From: an uncultured Paracoccaceae bacterium | GTDB lineage: Bacteria > Pseudomonadota > Alphaproteobacteria > Rhodobacterales > Rhodobacteraceae | DNA: 64,000 nt | NCBI GenBank assembly: GCA_947492585.1 | Contig: CANLND010000008.1 | Span: 98,614 to 162,613, forward strand | Direction of reading: 5' to 3' | In this document: one piece after another, positions 1 through 8,119 of the stretch | Numbering within the stretch: the stretch's first letter is position 1 | Layout of the letters: each line of letters begins with the position of its first letter | The notes under the pieces: generated by a model | Told to the model about the DNA's origin: nothing | The model's input: only the letters and a program-made list of their open reading frames with translations | Database searches by the model: none | Made by a program: the position numbers and the translations under genes

Positions 1-1186
1 AGAAGGGGTCATTGAGATCTGAGGACAAAATTTTGTGGGTCTGCGCGGATTCGTAAGCCGCTTGGGTCTCATACCGGGGATCAAGGCTGGCATCGCCGAA
101 CTCTAACCCAAAGAAACCTTTTGCAGAAAGAAGCACTGAAAAACTGCTAAAGTAATCACTAGGCTCTGCTAAGGGCGCAGGTAGATCGTTAATTGCGGTT
201 ACCATTTTTTCAAGATTGCTCACAAAGACGGCTGGCGGATCTTCGCCTTCGGCGGTGTTTGCAATTGCGTCTTCATTGGCCTGTCGCTCGACGAATTCAA
301 AGGCGCCCGCAAGTGCGACAAAGCGTTTGTCTTCTTGTTGGTGGGCCACCGAATTTTCATCAGTGAGATCGGAATTTAATACATCACGCAGAAGATCGGT
401 TTGGGTACTGCTGTTTTCCAGCCCGAACATGCGCAGGGCTTCGTCGAGGAGTTCTGGTTTGTCAAATAGATCATCTACGGTCTTGATGGTCGCCGCTTCG
501 TCTTCGAACTTTTCAGCAAAGCCATAGATCGTATTGTCATACTTTGACAGTTCAGCCGCTTTTTCCACGTTGTTGAAGGCGCGCGAAAATTCGATCAGAC
601 CTTTGTCGGCGAGAGAGTTGGTGAAGGACCCCACCTGATCAGGATCGGATTCCAAAACGCGCTTTAAAAACGTGGTGTTTGCGGCATATTGTTCAATACC
701 GTACTGTTTCAGCACGTCATTCAATGTATTGCGATCTTTGAACGTTTCGCCCGCCAATAGGTCATCAGCCGTCATATAGTCTTTGAGCGTTTCTATCGCC
801 GGGTCAGTGTCCTGTATCGCGCTAAGCTGGGGGCCACCCTCTCCGGCGAAATTGAAAGCCCGCGCCATGGAGAGAAACCGCGTGTCCGACCAGGTATTGG
901 CCAGCGAGGTCGAATCCGTCAGATCCGAATCCAGAATGCGTTTGATCAACGCCGTGTTGCCTATTTCGTCTTGCAGACCAAACGCGCCCAAAACCACGCC
1001 CAACGTGTCCCGGTCGGCCATCAGCTGGTCGGAGGTTTTGATGTTCTGGAGCTTTTCGACAAACCCATCTGTCTGACGTGACACTTCTGGGGATTTGGCC
1101 AGCAAATCCTGCTGCATTTCACGACTTTGAACCAGATACCGGTAGCCGGTCAGGCCGGGGCCGGTGATAATCGGGGAAAAGCTCAT
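1..1186 (-). CDS. DUF1217 domain protein, C-terminus cut by window edge
   Basis: The minus-strand frame is open from an ATG at 1186 to the left edge, giving about 395 residues without a stop. The protein opens MSFSPIITGPGLTGYRYLVQ and then repeats a module of roughly 130-150 residues in which stretches such as LIKRILDSDLTD, FLKRVLESDPD and LLRDVLNSDLTDE recur, each followed by a RF..LARAF-type segment. This repeated architecture is what I know as DUF1217, a family of unknown biochemical role often found with flagellar genes in alphaproteobacteria. No signal peptide or membrane segment is visible. The flagellar connection is family knowledge only; no flagellar gene lies in this window. Confidence 0.8.
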   Translation of the reverse strand, partial: MSFSPIITGPGLTGYRYLVQSREMQQDLLAKSPEVSRQTDGFVEKLQNIKTSDQLMADRDTLGVVLGAFGLQDEIGNTALIKRILDSDLTDSTSLANTWSDTRFLSMARAFNFAGEGGPQLSAIQDTDPAIETLKDYMTADDLLAGETFKDRNTLNDVLKQYGIEQYAANTTFLKRVLESDPDQVGSFTNSLADKGLIEFSRAFNNVEKAAELSKYDNTIYGFAEKFEDEAATIKTVDDLFDKPELLDEALRMFGLENSSTQTDLLRDVLNSDLTDENSVAHQQEDKRFVALAGAFEFVERQANEDAIANTAEGEDPPAVFVSNLEKMVTAINDLPAPLAEPSDYFSSFSVLLSAKGFFGLEFGDASLDPRYETQAAYESAQTHKILSSDLNDPF

Positions 1187-1369
1187 GGATACTCTACCTA
1201 TACGACGGGGCGCACACAGTAGATCGGCATGGCGGTCTACGGGTGCAGCGGATTTTGCTCATTTCCACTGAGTATAGGAAGAAAAGAGTTACCAAAGTGG
1301 AATCCCGGCTCTGAAATCTAGGTAAATTTCGAGGCGATCTGCCCACTATTGCGCCCAGCCCCGCGGCGT

Positions 1370-2248
1370 CTAACAGAGCGCTTTTTCAAAAAACAAATCG
1401 GGGTAGGGATCGTCGTTGAACCGATCAATCTGGGTCCAGCCTTCTTTGTTATACAGGCGCGCCGCTTCGGGCAGCGCCGAGTTGGTGTCCAGGCGCAACA
1501 AGGAGATGGTTAACGCGCGTGCCTGATCTTCGCAGGCCAACAGCAGACGCTGCGCCACACCCAGCCCACGGGCCGAGGGGGCAACCCAAAGGCGCTTGAT
1601 CTCGGCGTAGCCCTTGCCGGTGCCCTTCAGCCCACAACAGCCCTGTGGCAACCCGTCTGACATCGCAACGTAAAAGGCGCCGTTTGGCGGCAGCATGTCA
1701 TCTGCTTCGGGATCACAGGACAAAGACACGTCAAACCCCCGGTCAAACCGGCGCTCCAGTTCGGCGTAATATTCACCCAGACAATAAACAGCGGGCTCGG
1801 CGCGGGGATCACAGCGGTGTAACTCTAACCTGTCAACAGAGAGGGCCGAGGCCACCAGATCCATCGCCGCCAGCAGCGCCTCGGGGCGGGGATGGCGTGC
1901 CAGAAGGTTTTGCGCGTTTTGGTCAGACAGCGCGTTGTAGACAGCGCATTCGGCCTGTCCGTCAGGCGTCAGTTGGGCATGGCGTTTGCGTCCATCATTT
2001 GGATCCGTGGTCAAGGTGATCAGCGCGTCTTGCTCCAGCGTTTTTAGGCTGCGGCTTAGGGTGGCTTTATCCAAATTCAAATGTTTGCGAATGACCGAAA
2101 CGTCACTGCCAAAATGGCCGATGGCATGCAGGACCCGCGCGATCCCCAGTGGCCGCCCTCGTCCCAAAAATGACGTGTCGAGCGCGCCAACTTCGGTGGT
2201 GACGGCGCGGTTAAAGCGGCGAATGCGGGTGAGGGGAGATATGGTCAT
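1370..2248 (-). CDS. MarR-type regulator fused to GNAT acetyltransferase
   Basis: A 292-residue protein with two domains. Residues about 1-140 form a winged-helix MarR module (SDVSVIRKHLNLDKATLSRSL as the helix-turn-helix, then DPNDGRKRHAQLT as the wing). Residues about 150-290 form a GNAT acetyltransferase with the acetyl-CoA loop WVAPSARGLGVAQRLL and a final LYNKEGWTQIDRF segment. Proteins of this fused class exist across proteobacteria; their acetyl acceptor is usually unknown. The gene stands alone, divergent from nadD. No Shine-Dalgarno precedes the ATG, and a TTGAC-4-GTCAA inverted repeat lies four bases upstream, suggesting autoregulation of a leaderless message. An internal start cannot be excluded. 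Confidence 0.85.
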   Translation of the reverse strand: MTISPLTRIRRFNRAVTTEVGALDTSFLGRGRPLGIARVLHAIGHFGSDVSVIRKHLNLDKATLSRSLKTLEQDALITLTTDPNDGRKRHAQLTPDGQAECAVYNALSDQNAQNLLARHPRPEALLAAMDLVASALSVDRLELHRCDPRAEPAVYCLGEYYAELERRFDRGFDVSLSCDPEADDMLPPNGAFYVAMSDGLPQGCCGLKGTGKGYAEIKRLWVAPSARGLGVAQRLLLACEDQARALTISLLRLDTNSALPEAARLYNKEGWTQIDRFNDDPYPDLFFEKALC

Positions 2249-2283
2249 ATAGTTGACTTAGGTCAACCATTTGGCCGGGTCAA
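2248..2283 (-). promoter_or_regulatory. Probable promoter and MarR operator for a leaderless transcript
   Basis: On the minus strand TTGACC (2283-2278) is followed after 17 bases by TAAGTC (2260-2255), and a start site six bases further falls on the A of the ATG at 2248. The inverted repeat GTTGAC-TTAG-GTCAAC (plus-strand 2252-2267) covers the -10 region. The repeat is seen directly; the -35 match is good, the -10 match is weak, and autoregulation is inferred. Confidence 0.5.
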
Positions 2284-2334
2284 TCTTATTTCACCCAGCT
2301 GGTCCACTCTACGGGGGGTTGTTATTGATCTTAC

Positions 2335-2991
2335 GTGATTAATATGTACATCAAAGCAATGATGACCCCACAATTGCCGCATATTCGCCCGGGCCAGACC
2401 GTGGGCCTGCTCGGAGGATCTTTTGATCCACCTCACCGTGGCCATGTGGCGATCAGCACAGCGGCCCTGCGGCGGTTTGGACTGGATCATCTGTTCTGGC
2501 TGGTGTCTCCGGGAAACCCACTGAAACCCCATGCGCCTGCGGCCCTGTCGCGCCGGATTGAGGCCGCGCGCGCCTTGGTTCATCACCCGCGTATCCATGT
2601 CACCGGCATCGAAGCACAGCTGAACACGCGATACACCGCAAAAACGCTGCGGCGGTTGCGCGATCTACATCCCGGGGTGCGTTTTGTCTGGTTGATGGGG
2701 GCGGACAATCTGGCGCATTTCCATCACTGGCGCGATTGGCGCGAAATATTGAACACCGTGCCTGTGGGCATCTTGGCCCGCCCCGGTGACCGGATTGCAG
2801 CCCGCACATCGCTGGCGGCGCAGATTTATCGACGCCATATGGTCAAGGCAGGGCAGGGCAGGAGCCTCGGGCACCGCAGCGCTCCGGCGTGGTGTTTTTT
2901 GAATGTGCCAATGGTGGATGTCAGCTCGTCTGAAATTCGTGCACGCGGCGACTGGAGCCGGGAACCAAAGGAAGAGATGACGCAAGAGTGA
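2335..2991 (+). CDS. nadD: Nicotinate-nucleotide adenylyltransferase
   Basis: NadD transfers AMP from ATP to nicotinate mononucleotide to make deamido-NAD, the penultimate step of NAD synthesis in the cytoplasm. The nucleotidyltransferase signature [11 protein letters not shown] lies at about residues 27-37, [14 protein letters not shown] in the middle, and the ATP-binding SSSEIRARG near the C-terminus. The 218-residue length is normal for the family. The first codon is uncertain: GTG 2335, ATG 2344 and ATG 2359/2362 are all in frame and none has a convincing ribosome site. The gene diverges from the MarR-GNAT gene and is followed 59 bases later by a PBP4-type gene. Confidence 0.93.
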   Translation: MINMYIKAMMTPQLPHIRPGQTVGLLGGSFDPPHRGHVAISTAALRRFGLDHLFWLVSPGNPLKPHAPAALSRRIEAARALVHHPRIHVTGIEAQLNTRYTAKTLRRLRDLHPGVRFVWLMGADNLAHFHHWRDWREILNTVPVGILARPGDRIAARTSLAAQIYRRHMVKAGQGRSLGHRSAPAWCFLNVPMVDVSSSEIRARGDWSREPKEEMTQE

Positions 2992-3050
2992 CAGGCTATC
3001 GTGATATTGTGCTGGCCGTGTTTGCTGTTTTGTAGTGACTTTAGATTAAT

Positions 3051-4553
3051 ATGACGCAGATGATTACACGACGTTTCTTTCTGACCACGGCCTGCACGGC
3101 GCTGGGCACCGCAGCCTTTGGCGAAACCGCCCCTTCGGTGTCTTTGCGCCCGGTGGTCCGACCTGGCAGCCGTTTGCACCCGGCCGCCCGTGGCGGGCTC
3201 TTGGGGGTGCTTGAACGTGCCAAACTGTCCGGCGATGTGGCCTGCGCGGTGGCCAATGTCAGCACAGGAGAGCGGTTGGAACATACCGGCGGCGCCCGGG
3301 GCTTGCCGCCCGCCAGCGTCGCCAAGGCGCTGACGGCGCTTTATGCGCTGGATGTCTTGGGCGCGGACCACCGTTTCCAGACCAAACTGGTGGCGACAGG
3401 GCCGGTGATCGGGGGCGTCCTTGACGGGGATCTCGTGCTGGTTGGCGGTGGCGACAGCATGTTGAACACGGATCATCTGGCGCAATTGGCGCGCAGCTTG
3501 AAATCTGCGGGCCTGCGTGAAGTGCGCGGTGCCTTTCGGGTCTGGGACGGGGCGTTGCCGCAGGTCAAAACCATTGATCCGGGACAGCCGGACCATGTCT
3601 CTTACAGCCCGGCCGTGTCGGGGCTGGCGCTAAATTTCAACCGGGTGCATTTCGAGTGGAAACGGGGCGGGCAGGGATGGACCGTCACAATGGACGCGCG
3701 CACTCAGAAATACCGCCCGGATGTGGCAATGGCACGGATGCAGATCGCACAACGTGCCGCGCCAATTTATACCTATTCTGACACTGCGGGTGTTGACCGG
3801 TGGACCGTCGCCAGCAAAGCGCTGGGCAAAGGTGGCGCGCGCTGGTTGCCGGTGCGCCGCCCGGGCGCATATGCCGCAGATGTGTTTGCGACTATGGCCC
3901 GCTCGCATGGGATCAAACTGACGGCAGCCAAACCTGCGAAACGCGCCCCTACTGGCAGCGATCTGGCCGTGCATCAAAGCCCGCCATTGTCTGTCATGTT
4001 AAAAGCGATGCTGAAATATTCCAACAATCTGATGGCCGAAATGATTGGCCTGTCCGCCACCGCCGCGCGCGGTGTCAGTGCCAAAGATCTGGCGCAGTCG
4101 GCGCGTGAAATGAACCGCTGGGCCGCGGCCACCTATGGCATGCACAACACCCGTCTGGTGGATCACTCTGGTCTGGGTGAGGCCTCGCGGATGACCCCGG
4201 ATGATCTGGTGGGCGCGTTGATTGCAGTGCACAAATCGGGTCAGCTCAAACCGCTGCTCAAACCGGTAAAGCTGCGCGACAGTCAGGGGCGGGTGCTGAA
4301 CTCTCACCCGATCAAAGTGGCGGCGAAAACCGGCACGTTAAACTTTGTGTCTGGCCTGGGGGGGTATATGACGGCGGCAGATGGCACCGAACTGGCCTTT
4401 GCCATCTTCGCCGCGGACACAACCGCCCGCGCCGCTATCCCTCGCGCCGATCGCGAACGCCCCAAAGGGGCAAAATCCTGGAACCGTCGCGCTAAAACCT
4501 TACAGCAAGATCTGATTGAACGCTGGGGGGCTGTCTATCAAAGCGGCACCTGA
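3051..4553 (+). CDS. dacB: D-alanyl-D-alanine carboxypeptidase/endopeptidase, PBP4 family
   Basis: A 500-residue class C low-molecular-weight penicillin-binding protein that trims or cleaves peptidoglycan peptides in the periplasm. The N-terminus ITRRFFLTTACTALGTAAFG looks like a twin-arginine signal peptide. The serine motif SVAK is at residues 89-92, the second motif SNN lies in YSNNLMAEMIG, and the third is KTGTLNFVSGLGG, all in the right order. A long inserted region between the first two motifs is usual for PBP4. Starts at ATG 3051 or ATG 3060 are both possible, and neither has a clear ribosome site. Downstream lies repeat copy 1, which separates it from the convergent TerB-like gene. 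Confidence 0.92.
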   Translation: MTQMITRRFFLTTACTALGTAAFGETAPSVSLRPVVRPGSRLHPAARGGLLGVLERAKLSGDVACAVANVSTGERLEHTGGARGLPPASVAKALTALYALDVLGADHRFQTKLVATGPVIGGVLDGDLVLVGGGDSMLNTDHLAQLARSLKSAGLREVRGAFRVWDGALPQVKTIDPGQPDHVSYSPAVSGLALNFNRVHFEWKRGGQGWTVTMDARTQKYRPDVAMARMQIAQRAAPIYTYSDTAGVDRWTVASKALGKGGARWLPVRRPGAYAADVFATMARSHGIKLTAAKPAKRAPTGSDLAVHQSPPLSVMLKAMLKYSNNLMAEMIGLSATAARGVSAKDLAQSAREMNRWAAATYGMHNTRLVDHSGLGEASRMTPDDLVGALIAVHKSGQLKPLLKPVKLRDSQGRVLNSHPIKVAAKTGTLNFVSGLGGYMTAADGTELAFAIFAADTTARAAIPRADRERPKGAKSWNRRAKTLQQDLIERWGAVYQSGT

Positions 4554-4630
4554 ACGCCGCGAGGTCACAACAGCGCGCTTGGGTCAAAATCACACCCTCA
4601 GCCCCACAGCGGGTCTCGCCAACCGGCCGC

Positions 4631-4689
4631 GCTTCTTTTTGGCTGAAAATACCCCGGGGGAGGGCCGCAGGACCGGGGGCAGCGCCCCC
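4631..4689. repeat. Dispersed 3'-end repeat, copy 1, with GC hairpin
   Basis: Contains the core GCTTCTTTTTGGC followed by AAAATACCCC and a GC-rich stretch, then the hairpin GGGGGC-AGC-GCCCCC (4675-4689). The same core recurs at 17071-17104 (inverted) and 39331-39365. All three lie between convergent genes, here dacB and the TerB-like gene, so a role as bidirectional transcription terminator is likely. Confidence 0.75.
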
Positions 4690-4698
4690 AACCACGGA

Positions 4699-5121
4699 TC
4701 AGACCATATGGCGCGCCCGTGCGCCGCGCTCAATCGCCGCCGCATGGAGCCGGTCAATGTTCAGCTCATAGCGAACCTCTTCCAGCAGCCGCAATTCCGT
4801 CTCGGCCAGCGATCCATCCGCCGCCGCCACATCACAGGCCAGCGCATAGGCTGTTTCATGCAGTCGTTTGGGCAGTTCTTCGCGGATCAGACCAAACAAT
4901 GCGTCCAGCCCGTCTTCCTGTTCAAACAGATCAAACACCACCTGGCTCACCGCATTGGTGCGATCCGCATCATAATTGGCAAACACCGGCAGCATATTGA
5001 CCGAGTTCTGGATCTTCACCAGTTCCGCGGTGCGAATGTTTTCATCCGACGCCGACACCGCCACCATCAACGCCACCAGGCAGTCTTGCGGGCTCATCGG
5101 ATGCAGGGCTTGGGCGTTCAT
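4699..5121 (-). CDS. TerB-like (tellurite resistance TerB family) protein
   Basis: A 140-residue helical protein with the two acidic helix-loop segments typical of TerB-like domains, SASDENIRTAELVKI near the N-terminus and CDVAAADGSLAETELRLL near residue 100. TerB-like domains are metal-binding helical bundles; most chromosomal members have no proven link to tellurite. The ATG at 5121 is chosen because GGAGAG lies eight bases upstream; the frame continues to 5190 but without a ribosome site. It converges on dacB and is followed upstream by the broken NDT/TIR-like gene on the other strand. Confidence 0.85.
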   Translation of the reverse strand: MNAQALHPMSPQDCLVALMVAVSASDENIRTAELVKIQNSVNMLPVFANYDADRTNAVSQVVFDLFEQEDGLDALFGLIREELPKRLHETAYALACDVAAADGSLAETELRLLEEVRYELNIDRLHAAAIERGARARHMV

Positions 5122-5252
5122 GTGTGCTCTCCAGAAAAATCGGACCAATGTAGGCCCATTTGTTGTTTCCATTGATGCCGGGAATGCCAATCGATATCAA
5201 TGTCGAAGATTAGGGCGCAGTCCATATGAAGTTATTTTGCTGAGGTGCTTTC

Positions 5253-6128
5253 GTGACCGACAATAAGAGTGAAAAGAAAAAGGTCTGCGGTATTGTGATG
5301 CCGATCTCCCAATGTGACGGGCTTGGGCCACAGCATTGGCTGGATGTGAAGTCAATCGTCGAGGCTGCAGCAGTACAGGTAGGGTTTGAGGCACGTCTTG
5401 TCAGCGACACATTTGAATCCAATCTGATCCACAAAGAAATTTTGTAAAACGTCTATCAGGACGACATTGTGGTCTGTGACGTCAGCGGGAGAAACCCAAA
5501 TGTCTTCTTTGAACTGGGCATCCGAATGGCAACGCAAAAGCCAACTGTGATCGTGAAGGATGATAAGACGACCTATCCTTTTGATACGGCCCCTAATCGT
5601 TACATTGAGTACCCACGCGACTTGCGCCACCCGGCAATGGAAAAATTTAAGAAGCAGTTGATCGCCGCTCTTGAAAAAACGATTAATCAACCATCCGAAA
5701 ATAGTTTTATCGGCCAGCTGGGGCCATTTCAGATCCCCGACGTGCAGGTTGCAGCTACGACATCAGAAAACCTTATGTTAGAAAAACTGGACCGCATCGA
5801 ACATGCAGTTCAGGAGCAACGGTCTTCGCGACTATCTCGACAAGACAGGTTAGGCCACAACCCGTTTCGAGCTTTAACAAGATTTGGCCATGATACTTCA
5901 TTGGATGATGACAAGGAGGTCGTCGAAATACGGGTCGATACAGGTGAAACGCAACTCCAAAATGCGCTCGAGGAGTTGGCTCATTTTCCTGAATTTGAAC
6001 ACTTAGAAGTTTCTTATGAACGAGAAAACGATCGAGAGTGGTCGGTAAACTTGAGGGGCTTCGATTTGAACGAGAAGCGGTTGCGAAAAATATTTGGCAG
6101 AGTGTTGGAAAACGCTATTCCGTTCTAG
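5253..6128 (+). pseudogene. NDT/TIR-like nucleotide-processing protein, broken by an in-frame TAA
   Basis: A GTG at 5253 with a GAGG ribosome site opens a frame that stops at TAA 5445-5447 after 64 residues, then continues in the same frame to 6128. Reading CAA instead of TAA would restore KEILQNVYQDDIVVCDVSG, a smooth join. The conserved core DIVVCDVSGRNPNVFFELG is typical of nucleoside 2-deoxyribosyltransferase-like and TIR-like effector proteins, the Glu of FELG being the expected catalytic residue. Domain order is NDT-like (about 1-150 of 291), a charged linker with QEQRSSRLSRQDR, and a C-terminal alpha/beta segment I do not recognise. The stretch looks richer in A and T than its neighbours. 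A sequencing error or stop readthrough remains possible. Confidence 0.7.
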
Positions 6129-6167
6129 ATATTTGGTCTGTGGTTGCGCGAGTAACAGTGCCAGACA

Positions 6168-6195
6168 TTGACACCTCCCCTCAACCAATCATAAG
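6168..6195 (+). promoter_or_regulatory. Probable sigma-70 promoter of lysK
   Basis: TTGACA at 6168-6173 is a perfect -35 box, followed after 16 bases by CATAAG (6190-6195), a fair -10 box. It lies 70 bases before the lysK start and downstream of the broken gene. A GGCC-type hairpin around 6236-6250 sits in the leader. Confidence 0.5.
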
Positions 6196-6265
6196 GGTGT
6201 CGGCTGGATTGCATGGGGCAATCCGCACCCTTTGCGGCCATGGGGGCCGCCTATCGGAGAACATC

Positions 6266-7909
6266 ATGTCGAACTTGCGCGAAGACGCTCTGACGAGCAA
6301 AGCCTGGCCGTTTGAAGAAGCACGCCGCATTCTCAAACGTTATGCCAAGGGCGCGCCAGAGAAGGGATATGTGCTGTTCGAAACCGGTTATGGTCCCTCG
6401 GGTCTGCCCCATATCGGCACCTTTGGTGAGGTGGCGCGCACGACAATGATCAAACGGGCCTTTGAAGAGCTGTCCGACATTCCGACCAAACTGGTGTGTT
6501 TCTCGGACGATCTGGATGGCATGCGCAAAGTGCCGTCAAATGTTCCCAACCCGCAGGCCTTGGAAGAGCATTTGCAAAAGCCGCTGACGCAGGTGCCGGA
6601 CCCTTTTGGCACCCATGAAAGCTTTGGCCATCACAACAACGCCATGCTGCGCCGGTTTCTGGACACCTTTGGGTTTGAGTATGAATTCATCTCAGCCGCT
6701 GATTTCTACGGATCAGGCCAGTTCGACGCGGTGTTGAAGCGCGCTGTTGATAAATACGACGACGTGATGGAGGTGATGCTGAAATCTCTGCGCGAAGAGC
6801 GTCGTCAGACCTATTCGATTTTCCTGCCGATCCACCCGGAAACGGGACGCGTGATGTATGTGCCGATGAAAAAGGTCTGCGCCGAAACCTACACCATCAC
6901 CTTTGACGATGAAGAGGGCCGCGAATGGACCCTGCCTGTCACCGGTGGCAATGTGAAATTGCAGTGGAAGCCGGACTTTGGCGCGCGCTGGGCGGCGCTG
7001 GAAGTTGATTTTGAAATGTACGGCAAGGATCACAGCACCAACACGCCGATCTATGACAAAATCTGCCGGATCTTGGGCCACCGCGCGCCCGAGCATTTTA
7101 CATATGAACTGTTTCTGGATGAAAGCGGTCAGAAGATTTCAAAAACCTCTGGCAACGGCGTGTCGATCGACAAATGGCTGACCTATGCGTCCGCCGAAAG
7201 CCTGTCGTACTTCATGTACCTAAAGCCCAAAACCGCCAAGCGGATGCATTTTGATGTGATCCCCAAAGCGGTGGATGAATATCACCAACAGCTGCGGGCC
7301 TATCACACCCAGGATGCCAAGGGGCGGTTGAACAACCCGGTTTGGCACATTCACGGTGGCGATGTTCCACAGTCAGATATGGTGGTGCCGTTCTCGATGC
7401 TGCTGAACCTGGCGTCGGCCTCCAGCGCCGAGGACAAGGCCACCATGTGGGGCTTTATCAACAAATATGCGCCCAATGCCACGCCTGACACCCATCCGGG
7501 CATGGATCAGGCTGCTGGATTTGCGGTGGCGTATTTCAACGACTTTGTGAAGCCCGCCAAAACCTTCCGCGCGCCGTCAGATCAAGAACGCGCAGCCCTG
7601 CAGGATCTGGCAGATGCGCTGAAATCCCCCGAGGCGGCGCTGGCTGCGCTCGCCAAAAAGAACGAAATCGTCGGCAAGGATGATCCGCTGCCCGAGGTGG
7701 ATTTTGCAGATGATGAATTCCTGCAATCTGTGGTCTTTGCCATTGGTAAAATTCACGGGTTTGAACCGCTGCGCAATTGGTTCACTGCGATCTATGAGGT
7801 TCTGTTGGGCGCCAGCCAAGGTCCGCGATTTGGTGGCTTTATTGCGCTATATGGTGTGGCGGAAACGGTTGCTTTGATTGAGCGTGCGCTGGCGGGTGAA
7901 CTGGCGTGA
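6266..7909 (+). CDS. lysK: Lysyl-tRNA synthetase, class I
   Basis: Charges tRNA-Lys with lysine in the cytoplasm. At 547 residues it has the normal length of the class I (archaeal-type) enzyme found in many alphaproteobacteria in place of class II LysS. The HIGH-type motif HIGT is at residues 49-52 and the KMSKS-type motif KISKT near residue 290, with the Rossmann core between. ATG 6266 is chosen because CGGAGA precedes it and the protein starts in the family-typical way (MSNLREDAL); the frame is open for another 228 bases upstream but runs into the preceding gene. It is followed by a strong terminator. Confidence 0.95.
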   Translation: MSNLREDALTSKAWPFEEARRILKRYAKGAPEKGYVLFETGYGPSGLPHIGTFGEVARTTMIKRAFEELSDIPTKLVCFSDDLDGMRKVPSNVPNPQALEEHLQKPLTQVPDPFGTHESFGHHNNAMLRRFLDTFGFEYEFISAADFYGSGQFDAVLKRAVDKYDDVMEVMLKSLREERRQTYSIFLPIHPETGRVMYVPMKKVCAETYTITFDDEEGREWTLPVTGGNVKLQWKPDFGARWAALEVDFEMYGKDHSTNTPIYDKICRILGHRAPEHFTYELFLDESGQKISKTSGNGVSIDKWLTYASAESLSYFMYLKPKTAKRMHFDVIPKAVDEYHQQLRAYHTQDAKGRLNNPVWHIHGGDVPQSDMVVPFSMLLNLASASSAEDKATMWGFINKYAPNATPDTHPGMDQAAGFAVAYFNDFVKPAKTFRAPSDQERAALQDLADALKSPEAALAALAKKNEIVGKDDPLPEVDFADDEFLQSVVFAIGKIHGFEPLRNWFTAIYEVLLGASQGPRFGGFIALYGVAETVALIERALAGELA

Positions 7910-7960
7910 TCTGATGGCTTTGCCCGGATCTGGGCGGGCCACTTATTCCAAACGTCTTTT

Positions 7961-7991
7961 GGGGCGCTTCCAGCTGGGAGCGCCCCTTTTT
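7961..7991 (+). terminator. Rho-independent terminator after lysK
   Basis: GGGGCGCT (7961-7968) pairs with AGCGCCCC (7979-7986) across a ten-base loop and is followed by five T residues. It is placed 52 bases after the lysK stop. Confidence 0.85.
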
Positions 7992-8119
7992 GTGTGCGGG
8001 TATGTGGCGTGGTCTGGGGTGTTGCGGGGGCAGCGGACGCAAAGGCGGGGTGATCTTAAAGACCAAACACTAGGGTTGCGGGCGAAACTGTGCGTGTCTC
8101 CCATGGAAAGGGCCCCCTG

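Noticed and set aside
6038..6265. In-frame upstream extension of lysK.
   Set aside because: It overlaps the end of the preceding gene, lacks similarity to LysK N-termini, and ATG 6266 has the ribosome site.
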